A stretch of 64,000 bases of DNA from Streptomyces sp. HUAS CB01. Lineage in GTDB: Bacteria; Actinomycetota; Actinomycetes; Streptomycetales; Streptomycetaceae. The first letter of the stretch is position 1; every line of letters begins with the position of its first letter. The stretch spans positions 6,603,501 through 6,667,500 of the forward strand of contig NZ_CP129137.1 of the NCBI RefSeq assembly GCF_030406905.1, given 5' to 3'. Below the pieces are notes generated by a model. That model made no database searches, was not told the origin of the DNA, and was given only the letters and a program-made list of their open reading frames with translations. Both the position numbers and the translations under genes were made by a program. Of this stretch, positions 53,583 through 62,159 are shown piece by piece.

Positions 53583-56345
53583 ATGACCTCCCCCTCCTTC
53601 CCGCGCACCAGGCTGCGCGCCGCTCTCACCGCGGCAGGCGCGCTCCTGATCGCACTCACCCTCCTGGCCGGAATGCCTTGGATCCTGTGGCAAGCAGCTG
53701 GCTTCCCCTGGCCCGAGCGCGTCACCTCCTGGCACGACTTCGCCGACCGCTTGGCCGAACCCGTCAGCGACCCGATGATGATCGAGCTCCTCGCACTCAT
53801 CGGGTGGGCCTGCTGGGCCGCCTTTGCCTCCTCCGCCATACGCGAAGCCCTCTGGTACGCCACGCACCTGCCCCAGCTCATTCGCGACCGCCACGCCCAC
53901 CACGAGCACCTGGCAGGGTTGACCCTGCGACGCTCCCTTGCGGCCCTGTGCATCGGCACCTTCGTCGTCGCACTGCTCAGCATCTTGCGCCCGCACCCCC
54001 ACGGGATGCCCCAATCAGCCGTTTACGGGGAATCAGCCCCGTCACAGGCAGTCGTCACCGCCCCACTGCACCTCGCGGCCGCACAAGCACCTGAACCTGG
54101 GACGTCCACGGAGAAGCAAACACCTGGTGAGCAGCTCCTGCCAGGGCCGCCGCGGGAGCAACCGCACACCGAGCACACGGTTGTCGAAGGCGACACCCTC
54201 TGGGACCTAGCGGATACCTATCTCGGTGACGCCCTCAAATGGCCCCGCATCTACGCCGCCAACAAACAGCTCGTCCAAGGCGACGGCGCGAAGCTCACCG
54301 ACCCCGACCGGATCACTCCCGGCTGGAAGCTAACCATTCCCGCAACAGGCTCCATCCCGCCATCGATGCCCACATCGTCAGCAGGGCAACGACCAAACGC
54401 ACCCCACAACACGCCGACCGCAGAGACGCCTACACCAGCCGGAACCATCCGTCCCGGCCTCAACCACGGAACACACCCCCACACAGGCCCGCTGCATAAG
54501 CAGCCCGAGAAGCCACCCGCCACGGAACGGAAGGATCAATCGCTACCGAGACCCGCAACCGTCGACCTCGGCACAGCGAGCCTCATCGGCATCACCACGG
54601 CAGCCGGCCTCCTGGCTGCCCGGCGCTACTGGTACTGGCACAAGAACCGAGATCGTGGGGACGAGAGCAACGACCTACCCGCCCTCAGCCCACTCATCGA
54701 CAGAGCCGCACAAGCCGCACAGGTGGCAAGCCAGCCAGCACCCGAACCAGACCCCGACGCGCTGATCACCCGCCGCACACCACCTCAGAAGCCGAGTCAC
54801 CCCGGCGCAGTCACCATCGGCATCCGCGACAACACAGAGGTCCCGCTCGAGGAACTCGCCACCCCCGGCGGAATCGCCTGGACCGGACCCGGGGCCGACG
54901 CGGCCACCCGAGCCCTCCTCATCGGAATCCTCACCGCCGCCGAACGCACCCGCCCCGACCCAGCCCACACCACCGCAGTCATCCAACGAGCCCTCGCGGA
55001 GCGCCTCCTCCCCGGCCTGCCCACCCAATTCACCGCCCTTACCCAGAGCCGTGACCTGACACAAGCCATCCAGCTGGCCGAACACCACCTCATCGCCCAC
55101 GCGCGGGCCCGGGACGAACATGAATCAGCCAGCGAACCCCTCGCTGACAACGTCAGTACCCCCGGGACACTGCTGCTGATCACCGTCCCAGATGCCGCCC
55201 ACACCGAGCAGCTCCAGGCCCTGGCAGCCCGCAGCGACGCCAAAACCTTGATCGTGCTCAACCTGGATGCCTCACTACCCGCCGCAGCCACCTGGCACAT
55301 CGCTCAGAACGGCACCACCACAACCCCGGAAGGAATGAAGTCAGGAACTCACCCTCTCCAACTGTTCCACCTCACCCCAGAAGCCGCCCGCGACGTCACC
55401 GATGTCATCCTCACCGCCCACGGCCAGCGCACACGCCTCCGCGTCCTCCCCAACCCCACCAAGCCCGCCGAACCTCAGGAGACAGACATCTCTGACGAGC
55501 CCGAAGAAGAGGAGCAGCCCCGACTCCCGCCCTCCCAGACGGCCGAACCTCCGCAGTCACCGACCCCGACCAAGCCGGTACGCATCCACGTCCTCGGCCC
55601 CGTCACCCTCTACGCCCGAGGACACGAGGGCCCCATCGGCACCAACCTGCGCAGCGAAGCCCGAGAATTCCTCGCGCTCCTCGCCGCCCACCCCACGGGA
55701 CTGCTCTCACACGACATCGCCGACAAACTCCACATCAAGCCGGGCACCGAGCAAAACGCGCTGAAGAACTTACGCCGCGCCGTCCGCCGAACCCTCCGCG
55801 CCGCCACCGGAATCACGACACAGGAATTCATCCTCCGCCAAGGCGAACTTCACAAACTTCACCCCGATCTGGTGGAGACCGACCTCGCCGACTTCACCAA
55901 GCACGTCAAAGACGCCTTCGCTGCACCCGCTCATGCTCCAGTAAGCAGCGCCCTTCTACCGGCCCTTCGAGACGTCCTCAACCACTACCGAGGCCCCTTC
56001 GCTCAAGGCGCCGACTACCTCTGGGCAGACGCGATCCGCGAAAATGCCTCCACCCAAGCCACCGACGCGGCAATCCGACTAGCCCGCGCAACCGAGCAGA
56101 CAGGCGCCGAACCACCCAACCGCGACGCCGTCCTCGACCTCCTGGAGCGCCTCTGCACGCTTCACCCCGATCGAGAACGCCTTGCACAGCACACCATCCG
56201 CCTCTACCAAGCCGCACACCGCCATGACGCCGCCCGCTGCGTCTACGACCGCCTCAACCGCCAGCTCACCGACATCGGCCTCAAACCTGACCCGGGCACC
56301 CAGGTCCTCATCGCCCCCAGAACGGGCACGAGGCAGTCACAATGA
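53583..56345 (+). CDS. membrane protein with LysM and SARP-like (winged helix + BTAD) domains
   Basis: 920 residues. Three N-terminal hydrophobic segments (about 12-34, 66-86, 118-136), a LysM domain (about 198-252; HTVVEGDTLWDLADTYLGDALKWPRIYAANK), a further helix (about 326-346), a low-complexity linker, then a winged-helix domain like that of SARP regulators (about 665-765; VRIHVLGPVTLYARG) and a BTAD helical repeat domain (about 770-915). So a peptidoglycan-binding module and a regulator module share one chain. It closes the Tad locus, 35 bp after the TadG-like gene. It may link pilus or wall state to gene expression or protein contacts; that is inference. Confidence 0.85.
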   Translation: MTSPSFPRTRLRAALTAAGALLIALTLLAGMPWILWQAAGFPWPERVTSWHDFADRLAEPVSDPMMIELLALIGWACWAAFASSAIREALWYATHLPQLIRDRHAHHEHLAGLTLRRSLAALCIGTFVVALLSILRPHPHGMPQSAVYGESAPSQAVVTAPLHLAAAQAPEPGTSTEKQTPGEQLLPGPPREQPHTEHTVVEGDTLWDLADTYLGDALKWPRIYAANKQLVQGDGAKLTDPDRITPGWKLTIPATGSIPPSMPTSSAGQRPNAPHNTPTAETPTPAGTIRPGLNHGTHPHTGPLHKQPEKPPATERKDQSLPRPATVDLGTASLIGITTAAGLLAARRYWYWHKNRDRGDESNDLPALSPLIDRAAQAAQVASQPAPEPDPDALITRRTPPQKPSHPGAVTIGIRDNTEVPLEELATPGGIAWTGPGADAATRALLIGILTAAERTRPDPAHTTAVIQRALAERLLPGLPTQFTALTQSRDLTQAIQLAEHHLIAHARARDEHESASEPLADNVSTPGTLLLITVPDAAHTEQLQALAARSDAKTLIVLNLDASLPAAATWHIAQNGTTTTPEGMKSGTHPLQLFHLTPEAARDVTDVILTAHGQRTRLRVLPNPTKPAEPQETDISDEPEEEEQPRLPPSQTAEPPQSPTPTKPVRIHVLGPVTLYARGHEGPIGTNLRSEAREFLALLAAHPTGLLSHDIADKLHIKPGTEQNALKNLRRAVRRTLRAATGITTQEFILRQGELHKLHPDLVETDLADFTKHVKDAFAAPAHAPVSSALLPALRDVLNHYRGPFAQGADYLWADAIRENASTQATDAAIRLARATEQTGAEPPNRDAVLDLLERLCTLHPDRERLAQHTIRLYQAAHRHDAARCVYDRLNRQLTDIGLKPDPGTQVLIAPRTGTRQSQ

Positions 56346-56608
56346 AAGTCATTTCGACATCCTTCCGATGACCCATCACGTGGAGTGCGTGGCGATCCTT
56401 GAACGGTCGCGAAGGGTGCCTGACCTGGGGTTTCGTGCGTGCGCATTATGTGGGGTGTGGGCGTTACGGGCGATCTTGACGCTGAAATGGCGCTCGTAAC
56501 GCCTCTTCTGATGGAGTGTCAGATGTGTTGCGTCGCTGGCCAGGCGGTCTGATTGGCTGAGAGGTCGTTTTCGTCCGACGATTCATCCCGTAATGGATGT
56601 TTCGCGGC
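56346..56608. other. intergenic region next to IS remnant
   Basis: No gene. An 8-bp inverted repeat GCGTTACG (56461-56468) / CGTAACGC (56495-56502) is present and could be a terminator for the LysM-BTAD gene or part of an old IS end. The region is clearly lower in GC than its neighbours. Confidence 0.35.
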
Positions 56609-56981
56609 TCATCGGGTCGCGCCAGGAGACGTGTTCTCGCCGGCGAGACGGCGGGCCATGAGGTCGGTCACGGCGATGTGGATCACGGCTGCGGAGCGGC
56701 TGGGAAGGGTTTCGTAGTCACGCGCGAGACGGCGGTGGAGCATGAGCCAGCTGTAGGTCCGCTCGACCGCCCACCGTTTCGGGATCGGGGTGAAACCCCT
56801 AATCCCGGGCTTGCGAGCGGTGATTTCCATGTCGATGCCGAGGCTCGCGGCGTGCTCGACGAGGTGCCGACGGTAGCCGCCGTCGACCCAGACCTCGCGG
56901 ATCCCGGGGTGGTCGGCGGTGACCTGGTCCAGGAGCCGGGCGCCGGCGATGGAGTCCTACACGCTCGGTTCGGTGACCAGC
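56609..56981 (-). pseudogene. IS5-family transposase, C-terminal half (disrupted)
   Basis: Reads IREVWVDGGYRRHLVEHAA, then IRGFTPIPKRWAVERTYSWL and MLHRRLARDYE, the DDE-type IS5 transposase end with the catalytic Glu in VERTYSW. An in-frame TAG interrupts it near 56957 (EPSV-stop-DSIAGARLL). Its 5' half lies at 60269-60484: removing 56982-60268 and one CCAGC copy restores one continuous frame (TDTLGPLLGVLV joined to TEPSV). So this is an older, dead transposase split by the IS21 element. Confidence 0.85.
56977..56981. repeat. target-site duplication CCAGC (left); partner at 60269-60273
   Basis: Direct repeat flanking the IS21 element. Collapsing it to one copy restores the interrupted IS5 reading frame (GTG CTG GTC, Val-Leu-Val). 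Confidence 0.85.
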
Positions 56982-57286
56982 TGTCGGCGATCAAGTTTTT
57001 CCCGCCGATTTCATGATCGCGATCAAATAATTCCCCACCCCCTTGTCGTTCGTCCCGCCGCAGTGGGCGGCATACACGGGTTCTCCGGTTCCCGAGGTTG
57101 AGTGCGCTCTCGCGGGTGGTTTGGGGGCTGGTTCTTGTCTTCATCGGCACGTTCTTGATCCCGATGGGTAGCACGGCCTCGGGTCAACGGGGACAGGGTC
57201 GCGAAGTACGGCGATCACCATCCCTGACGCCTCCAGCGGTTTCTGACGGGCCGATGGGCAGCCGGATGGCAAGGAGGACATTCGTC

Positions 57287-58879
57287 GTGGTCGACATCAC
57301 CGAGATCTTCGTCCACTGGTACGCGGGACGGTCCAAGACCGAGGTCGCGACGTCGCTGGGGGTGGACCCGAAGACGGTGAGGAAGTACCTGCGGCCGGCC
57401 GAGCGGTCCGGAATCGTGCCGGGCGGCCCGCCGATGGCCGAGGAGGACTGGTCCAAGCTCATCAAGGGCTGGTTCCCGGAGATGACCGACCGCAGGCTGC
57501 GGCAGATCACCTGGGGCGAGATCGATCCGCACCGCGACTTCGTCAAGGACCTGCTGGGCACGGTCAACATGTCCACGATCCACCAGCGGCTTCGCGACGA
57601 GCGCGGTCTGACGGTGTCGGTGGCCACCTTCCGGCGCTGGGTCCGGGCCACGATGCCCGAACAGGCCGACCGGGCGCGCGTCACGGTGCTGCGAGAGGAG
57701 GTCGAGCCGGGTTCCGAGGCCCAGATCGACTACGGGTTCCTCGGGCAGTGGATCAATCCCCGCACGGGCAAACGCCACCGCGTCTGGGCGTTCGTCATGG
57801 TGCTGCCCTGCTCGCGGCACATGTTCGTGCGCCCGGTGCTGAGCATGGACCAGCACGCCTGGACCGAGGCCCACGTCGCAGCGTTCGACTTCTTCGGCGG
57901 TGTCCCGCGGCGGCTGGTGCCGGACAACTTGAAAACCGGCGTCGACAAACCCGACCTCTACGACCCGAAGATCAATCGTGCCTACGCCGAACTGGCCGCG
58001 CACTACGGGACGTTGGTGGACCCGGCTCGCGCTGTCAAACCGAAGGACAAGCCGCGGGTTGAGCGCCAGATGCCCTACATCAGGGACTCCTGGTGGGCCG
58101 GGCGGGAGTTCGTCTCACTCGAACACATGCAGGCCGAGGCTGTGGAATGGGCCCGGAACGTGGCCGGCCGCCGCGAGTGCCGGCCGTTGGGCGGTGCCTC
58201 GCCGGTCTCGGTGTTCGAAGCGGTCGAGGCCCAGATGCTGCTGCCGCTGCCGCAGTCCCGGTTCACCCTCGCGCGCTGGTCGACCGCCACGGTCGGCCCC
58301 GACATCCACATCAAGGCCGGCCGCACCTTGTATTCGGTGCCGTGGAAGCTGATCGGCCGGCGTGTTGACGTCCGCTCGACCGCGACGATGGTGCAGGTGT
58401 TCCTGGACGGGGAACTGGTCAAGACGCATGCCGCACTCGAACAGGGCAAACGCACCGACAAGAACGACTACCCGCCGGAGAAGATCGCGTTCCAGATGCG
58501 GACCCCGGTCTGGTGCCGCACCCAGGCATCCGAGGTCGGCGACGCCTGCCGAGAGCTGATCGACGGGCTCCTGGAGGTCAACGCGCTCTATCGGCTCCGG
58601 GCCGCCCAAGGGGTCCTCGGCCTGCGGAAGAAGTACGGGGACCACAGACTGGAGGCGGCCTGCGCGAAAGCGATCGCCGTCGGCGACCCTTCGTATCGGA
58701 CGGTCAAGGGCATCCTGGTCGCCGGCACTGAGACCGATCCCGAGCCGGAGACCGGCGACGCGGGTGCCGCCGCCTTCCTGCACGGCCCGGCCCGGCTGTT
58801 CGCCGCCGACACGACGACCGACGCGAACGACGCCGAACTCGACGACCAGGTCCACGACGCGCGGGAGGACGCCCGATGA
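57287..58879 (+). CDS. istA: IS21 transposase IstA
   Basis: About 530 residues. GTG at 57287 is 9 nt after AAGGAGG (57271-57277), which decides the start against the longer reading from 57098. N-terminal helix-turn-helix GRSKTEVATSLGVDPKTVRKYL; rve/DDE core with EAQIDYGFLGQW (first Asp), RRLVPDNLKTGVDKP (second Asp) and the Glu in KPRVERQMPYIRD. It is intact. Overlaps istB by ATGA. Confidence 0.94.
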   Translation: MVDITEIFVHWYAGRSKTEVATSLGVDPKTVRKYLRPAERSGIVPGGPPMAEEDWSKLIKGWFPEMTDRRLRQITWGEIDPHRDFVKDLLGTVNMSTIHQRLRDERGLTVSVATFRRWVRATMPEQADRARVTVLREEVEPGSEAQIDYGFLGQWINPRTGKRHRVWAFVMVLPCSRHMFVRPVLSMDQHAWTEAHVAAFDFFGGVPRRLVPDNLKTGVDKPDLYDPKINRAYAELAAHYGTLVDPARAVKPKDKPRVERQMPYIRDSWWAGREFVSLEHMQAEAVEWARNVAGRRECRPLGGASPVSVFEAVEAQMLLPLPQSRFTLARWSTATVGPDIHIKAGRTLYSVPWKLIGRRVDVRSTATMVQVFLDGELVKTHAALEQGKRTDKNDYPPEKIAFQMRTPVWCRTQASEVGDACRELIDGLLEVNALYRLRAAQGVLGLRKKYGDHRLEAACAKAIAVGDPSYRTVKGILVAGTETDPEPETGDAGAAAFLHGPARLFAADTTTDANDAELDDQVHDAREDAR

Positions 58880-59652
58880 ACCCCACGAGCAACGCTCTGC
58901 GCGAGTCACTGAAGGCCCTGCGGCTGTCAGGGATGCTGGAGACCCTGGACGCCCGGCTCTCCCAGGCCCATGGCGGGGAACTGGGCCACCTGGACTTCCT
59001 GCAGGTGCTGTGTCAGGACGAGATCACCCGCCGCGAGACCGTCGCCTTCCAACGGCGCCTCCAGCGCGCGAAGTTCGAGCAGCAGGTCACGCTGGAGGAG
59101 TTCGACTTCTCGGCGTCCTCCAAGCTGCCCGCGGCCCAGATCCGAGACCTGTCCGCCCTGCGCTGGCTCCATGCCGGCGAGTCGGTGATCTTGTTTGGCC
59201 CGGTCGGAGTAGGAAAAACGCATATCGCTCAGGCCCTCGGCCACCTCGCGGTCCGCCAGGGCGCCAACGTCCGCTTCGCCAAGACCAGCCGGATCCTGGC
59301 TGAGCTCGCCGGCGGCCACGCGGACCGCACCTGGGAGAAGCGCCTGCGCGAGCTGATCCGGCCCGACGTCCTCATCCTCGACGACTTCGCCATGAGGCAG
59401 ATGACCGCGCCGCAAGCGGACGACCTCTACGAACTCGTCTCCGAACGCCAGGGACGCTCACTGATCATCACCAGCAACCGAGCGCCCTCGGACTGGTATC
59501 CGCTGTTCCCCAATCCGGTCGTCGCCGAGTCTCTGCTGGACCGGCTGATCAACACCAGCCACCAAGTCATCATGAACGGGCCCAGCTACCGGCCCAACAA
59601 GCGGCCCCGCACCCCAGCGGACAGACCCGAGAAGAAGCCCACAGCAAAGTAG
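58876..59652 (+). CDS. istB: IS21 helper ATPase IstB
   Basis: 258 residues, ATG at 58876. DnaC/IstB-type AAA+ ATPase: VILFGPVGVGKTHIAQALG (Walker A), PDVLILDDFAMRQM (Walker B), SLIITSNRAPSDWYPLF (sensor 1 region). N-terminal helical domain with LRLSGMLETLDARLSQA. It controls target choice and activates IstA. Intact, so with istA the element may still be active. Confidence 0.95.
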   Translation: MNPTSNALRESLKALRLSGMLETLDARLSQAHGGELGHLDFLQVLCQDEITRRETVAFQRRLQRAKFEQQVTLEEFDFSASSKLPAAQIRDLSALRWLHAGESVILFGPVGVGKTHIAQALGHLAVRQGANVRFAKTSRILAELAGGHADRTWEKRLRELIRPDVLILDDFAMRQMTAPQADDLYELVSERQGRSLIITSNRAPSDWYPLFPNPVVAESLLDRLINTSHQVIMNGPSYRPNKRPRTPADRPEKKPTAK

Positions 59653-59659
59653 CGATGGA

Positions 59660-59701
59660 CTGAATTCAGGACGCCCTGGAACTTGACCGTCCTGAATTCA
59701 G
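59660..59701. repeat. paired CTGAATTCAG palindromes overlapping a promoter
   Basis: CTGAATTCAGGACG (59660-59673) and CGTCCTGAATTCAG (59688-59701) are exact inverted repeats, and CTGAATTCAG is itself palindromic. Between and over them lies TTGACC (59684-59689) as a possible -35, with CATCCT about 17-18 bp on as a weak -10, just before the ATG at 59719. It looks like a two-site operator for the gene downstream; it might also act as the istB terminator. Confidence 0.6.
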
Positions 59702-59718
59702 GCCACATCCTGGTGTTC

Positions 59719-60198
59719 ATGGACACCAAGGACACGATCACCGACCTGACGGCTATCCGGGACAACTTCCTCGGCGAGCGCAGGCTCCTCGTCGCCGCCA
59801 TGACGAGCGCGTCCCGCAAGGGAGTCTCCGCGAAGGAGATCGCCCGGGCCGTCGCGCCCGCCTTCGGACGCGACCAGGTCCTGCAGTTCCTGGCCGCCAC
59901 CGCGCTGCGCGACTCCGCCCGAAAGGCCCTCATGGAGGCCGGTCTTCACGGCGTGGTCGACGTGTCGGTCACCGGCATCGATGCGCCCCGCGAGGCGCAC
60001 CTGCGTCTGTCGGCGGACCCGGCGGAGATCCCTGACTTCGCGACGCTCCCGCAGCGGATCCGAGAGGCTCTCCGCGACTACCTGATCACGCTTCACCTGC
60101 CGAAGGGCGGGAACGACGAGGTCGCCATTGAGGTGATCGACGAATCCCTGCTCGACGCAGAGCCAGTGCGGCTCGTCCGACTCGAACCCCGCCTCTGA
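59719..60198 (+). CDS. IS21 passenger gene, unknown function, possible HTH protein
   Basis: 159 residues, ATG at 59719 (MDTKDTITDLTAIRDNFLGE). The stretch GVSAKEIARAVAPAFGRDQVLQFL (about 35-58) has the spacing of a helix-turn-helix. The C-terminal half is acidic with short strands (NDEVAIEVIDESLL). I do not recognise the family. It lies inside the IS21 ends, after istB, behind paired palindromes, so it moves with the element. An autoregulator or a regulator of transposition is the simplest guess. Confidence 0.7.
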   Translation: MDTKDTITDLTAIRDNFLGERRLLVAAMTSASRKGVSAKEIARAVAPAFGRDQVLQFLAATALRDSARKALMEAGLHGVVDVSVTGIDAPREAHLRLSADPAEIPDFATLPQRIREALRDYLITLHLPKGGNDEVAIEVIDESLLDAEPVRLVRLEPRL

Positions 60199-60268
60199 CG
60201 CGGACCATCACCCGGGGAGCTCGGGATCCCCGTGATCCCAGCCCCCGGGAATTACGTGATCGTCCACA

Positions 60269-60484
60269 CCAGCACGCCGAGGAGAGGGCCGAGCGTGTCG
60301 GTGACGATGCTCCGCTTCCTGCCAACGATCTTCTTGCCCGCGTCGATGCCCTGACCGGAGGCTGGGACGCTGGTCGAGGTCTTCACGCTCTGGGCATCGA
60401 TCACGCACACTGAAGGCTCGCTCTCCCGTCCTTCCTTCTCCCGCAGCAGCTGCCGGAGCAGGCCGTTGAGCTGGGCGCATGCTA
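60269..60484 (-). pseudogene. IS5-family transposase, middle part (disrupted, N-terminus lost)
   Basis: Reads ACAQLNGLLRQLLREKEGRE, then SVCVIDAQSVKTS (first catalytic Asp) and GKKIVGRKRSIVTDTLG, typical IS5-group sequence. It continues in frame into 56981 after removal of the IS21 element. The N-terminal part is missing at about 60484, close to the stop of the nuclease-like gene at 60495. Confidence 0.82.
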
Positions 60485-60494
60485 GGGAGTTTGT

Positions 60495-61157
60495 TCATGG
60501 CGCCTCGTGTGACGACTGGGGCCGTGCTGGGTTTGGAGTGATGAACACCGCGAGGTAGCGGAATTCGCTACTTGGGCCCTCAAACTGGGTGTACGGACGC
60601 CAGGCGAGCGTGTAGGCGCCTCGCAGAACTCGGGTGTTGTCCGGGAAGGAACCGCCGGCCCACAGCAAGGTTCCGCTCAGTTCGCGGCCGTGGTGGATGC
60701 GGAACTCCTCGTCCCTGGTGGGCATCTTGCGTTGCCTGGGACGCCACAGAGCCGCCTCGTTTGTGACGAGCAGGGCAAGCCCGTTTTGGTCCTCGCGGTT
60801 GCAGAAGCGTTCCAGTCTTCCTATGTCCCGCAGGAAGTCCCTGCGCGCGACGTCCGGCGCGTTGTGTCCGCGCAAGGCGTACTCCTCGGGCGGCGTCCCC
60901 GCTGTGCCCGACCACTGCCGGGTCACGTACTTGAACTCGATTGCCGTACGGCCCACCGGCCCTAGGCACAGTAGGTCCAGGTACTCCGAGGCGTTGCTCC
61001 CGCGCACCGGAACCTCAAGACGACACCTGACCTCTGGCGCGACCTCTCCAACCGCGAGGGCGAAACTGTGCTGGAGATCGGCCTCGGAATGGAACACCGG
61101 CCGCCGTGCGCGTAGACACGCCAGGACTTCGTCCAGAGCAGCGCTACCCGAGATCAT
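60495..61157 (-). CDS. PD-(D/E)XK nuclease-like protein
   Basis: 220 residues from ATG at 61157 (MISGSAALDEVLACL); the frame is open to GTG 61277, adding a Pro-rich stretch. The pattern VFHSEADLQHSFALAV, then EYLDLLCLG and RTAIEFKYVTRQW gives E, D and E-x-K in the order of the PD-(D/E)XK restriction-endonuclease fold. A later LERFCNREDQNGLALLVTNEAALW fits the rest of the fold. No methyltransferase or helicase is nearby. The C-terminus ends at the edge of the IS5 remnant, so the gene could be slightly truncated or altered there. Function is unknown; defence or repair are options. Confidence 0.65.
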   Translation of the reverse strand: MISGSAALDEVLACLRARRPVFHSEADLQHSFALAVGEVAPEVRCRLEVPVRGSNASEYLDLLCLGPVGRTAIEFKYVTRQWSGTAGTPPEEYALRGHNAPDVARRDFLRDIGRLERFCNREDQNGLALLVTNEAALWRPRQRKMPTRDEEFRIHHGRELSGTLLWAGGSFPDNTRVLRGAYTLAWRPYTQFEGPSSEFRYLAVFITPNPARPQSSHEAP

Positions 61158-62159
61158 CTCCAGGGTGGCGGGCGGGGGCGGGGGTATGGGTATCGGCGTG
61201 GCCACGACGCCATTGAAGACCGTGCGGCCTGTCCTTGTCAGCTGAGAGCTGATCACAGTCGACAGGAAGTCGGCCACATCGTTGGACGCCGAAGTGCTCG
61301 TGGTCCGCCGAACGCATCTTGAAAGGGAGCCGATACCGAGGATGCCGTCCCCCTTCCCCTGCTCGGTGCCCGGTTGTCCGGAGGGTCATCATCGGGACTT
61401 GAGTCAATTGGCAAGACCGCTTCCTGCGACGCTGGCGAGGGCTGCCACCCGCCAAACCCTTGACGGGCTGCCCCTGCAACCGTCACAGGCGAGGGGTTCG
61501 CGCCACAACCAATGCGTTGATGGCCACGGTCCCGAGGACGGCAGCAAGGAGCGTTGTAGCAAGCACTAGTTGGACTCGCTCCGTGACGTTACCCATCCGC
61601 AAGTGAGCCTTGCCGCAGCCGAGTTCGAAGTCACTGGCGGGGGTGGCGGCAGGGCCGCTGCCACTCGTGTTCCTGGTCATGGACGCAGGACACCGCGTCT
61701 CGGGCGGTACGTCAAATTCCGCAGATACCGGGGCGTTCAGGTGATCGAAAACAAGTGGGTGTACCGCCACAGCTGGCTCGGTCACGCGTGTCACTGTCGC
61801 CCGGCTGCGGACCTTGGTGGCTGTCGAACCGGCGCGACGCCAGTGAATCCGCCGCAACCACTATCCCGCGTAGCGGCGCCGGTGGTGGAGCGGCGGACGG
61901 CACCAGTAGCGGCAGGCGGTGGGGCCCACCGGCTTCACCCCTTGCCCGCGATGTAACCCTTCCCGAACCCGCGTCCGGCGGCCTACGCTGACGGGCCAGT
62001 GCCGCCGTGATCACCGGGTCGTGAGGAGCGGCGGGAGGAGGGACAGCAGGACCGGGGGCAGGCCGCCGCCCGTACGCAAGCACCGGGACAGCGCACCGAC
62101 GCTACCCGGGAGCGCGTGCCGGGGCCGGGCAGGCCGCGTCACCCGTCAGGGGGAGGGCC
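61158..62159. other. about 1 kb with no firm gene between divergent accessory genes
   Basis: 61158-61277 may be the Pro-rich N-terminal extension of the nuclease-like protein. A minus-strand frame at 61483-61857 ends in a clear hydrophobic helix (VQLVLATTLLAAVLGTVAINALVV); starts at 61680 or 61596 would give a 65- or 37-residue single-helix protein, but no good ribosome binding site is seen. Possible promoter elements for the gene at 62160 are TTCCCG near 61960 and TACGCT at 61983. Nothing else is recognised. Confidence 0.4.

Larger units (their letters stand above)
56982..60268 (+). mobile_element. IS21-family insertion sequence with a third gene, complete
   Basis: 3287 bp. Left end TGTCGGCGATCAAGTTTTTC (56982-57001); the right end read inward from 60268 is TGTGGACGATCACGTAATTC. 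These match at 15 of 20 positions and continue TCCCG in both, so they are terminal inverted repeats of the TGT...ACA kind. A second copy of the CGATCA..TTCC box lies at 57020-57034, as IS21 ends often carry repeats. Both flanks are CCAGC (56977-56981 and 60269-60273), a 5-bp target duplication. Contents: istA, istB and a third gene at 59719. It is longer than the usual 2-2.5 kb because of that gene. Confidence 0.88.

Noticed and set aside
57098..57286. N-terminal extension of IstA
   Set aside because: The extra sequence has no family similarity, and AAGGAGG with GTG 57287 gives the standard start.
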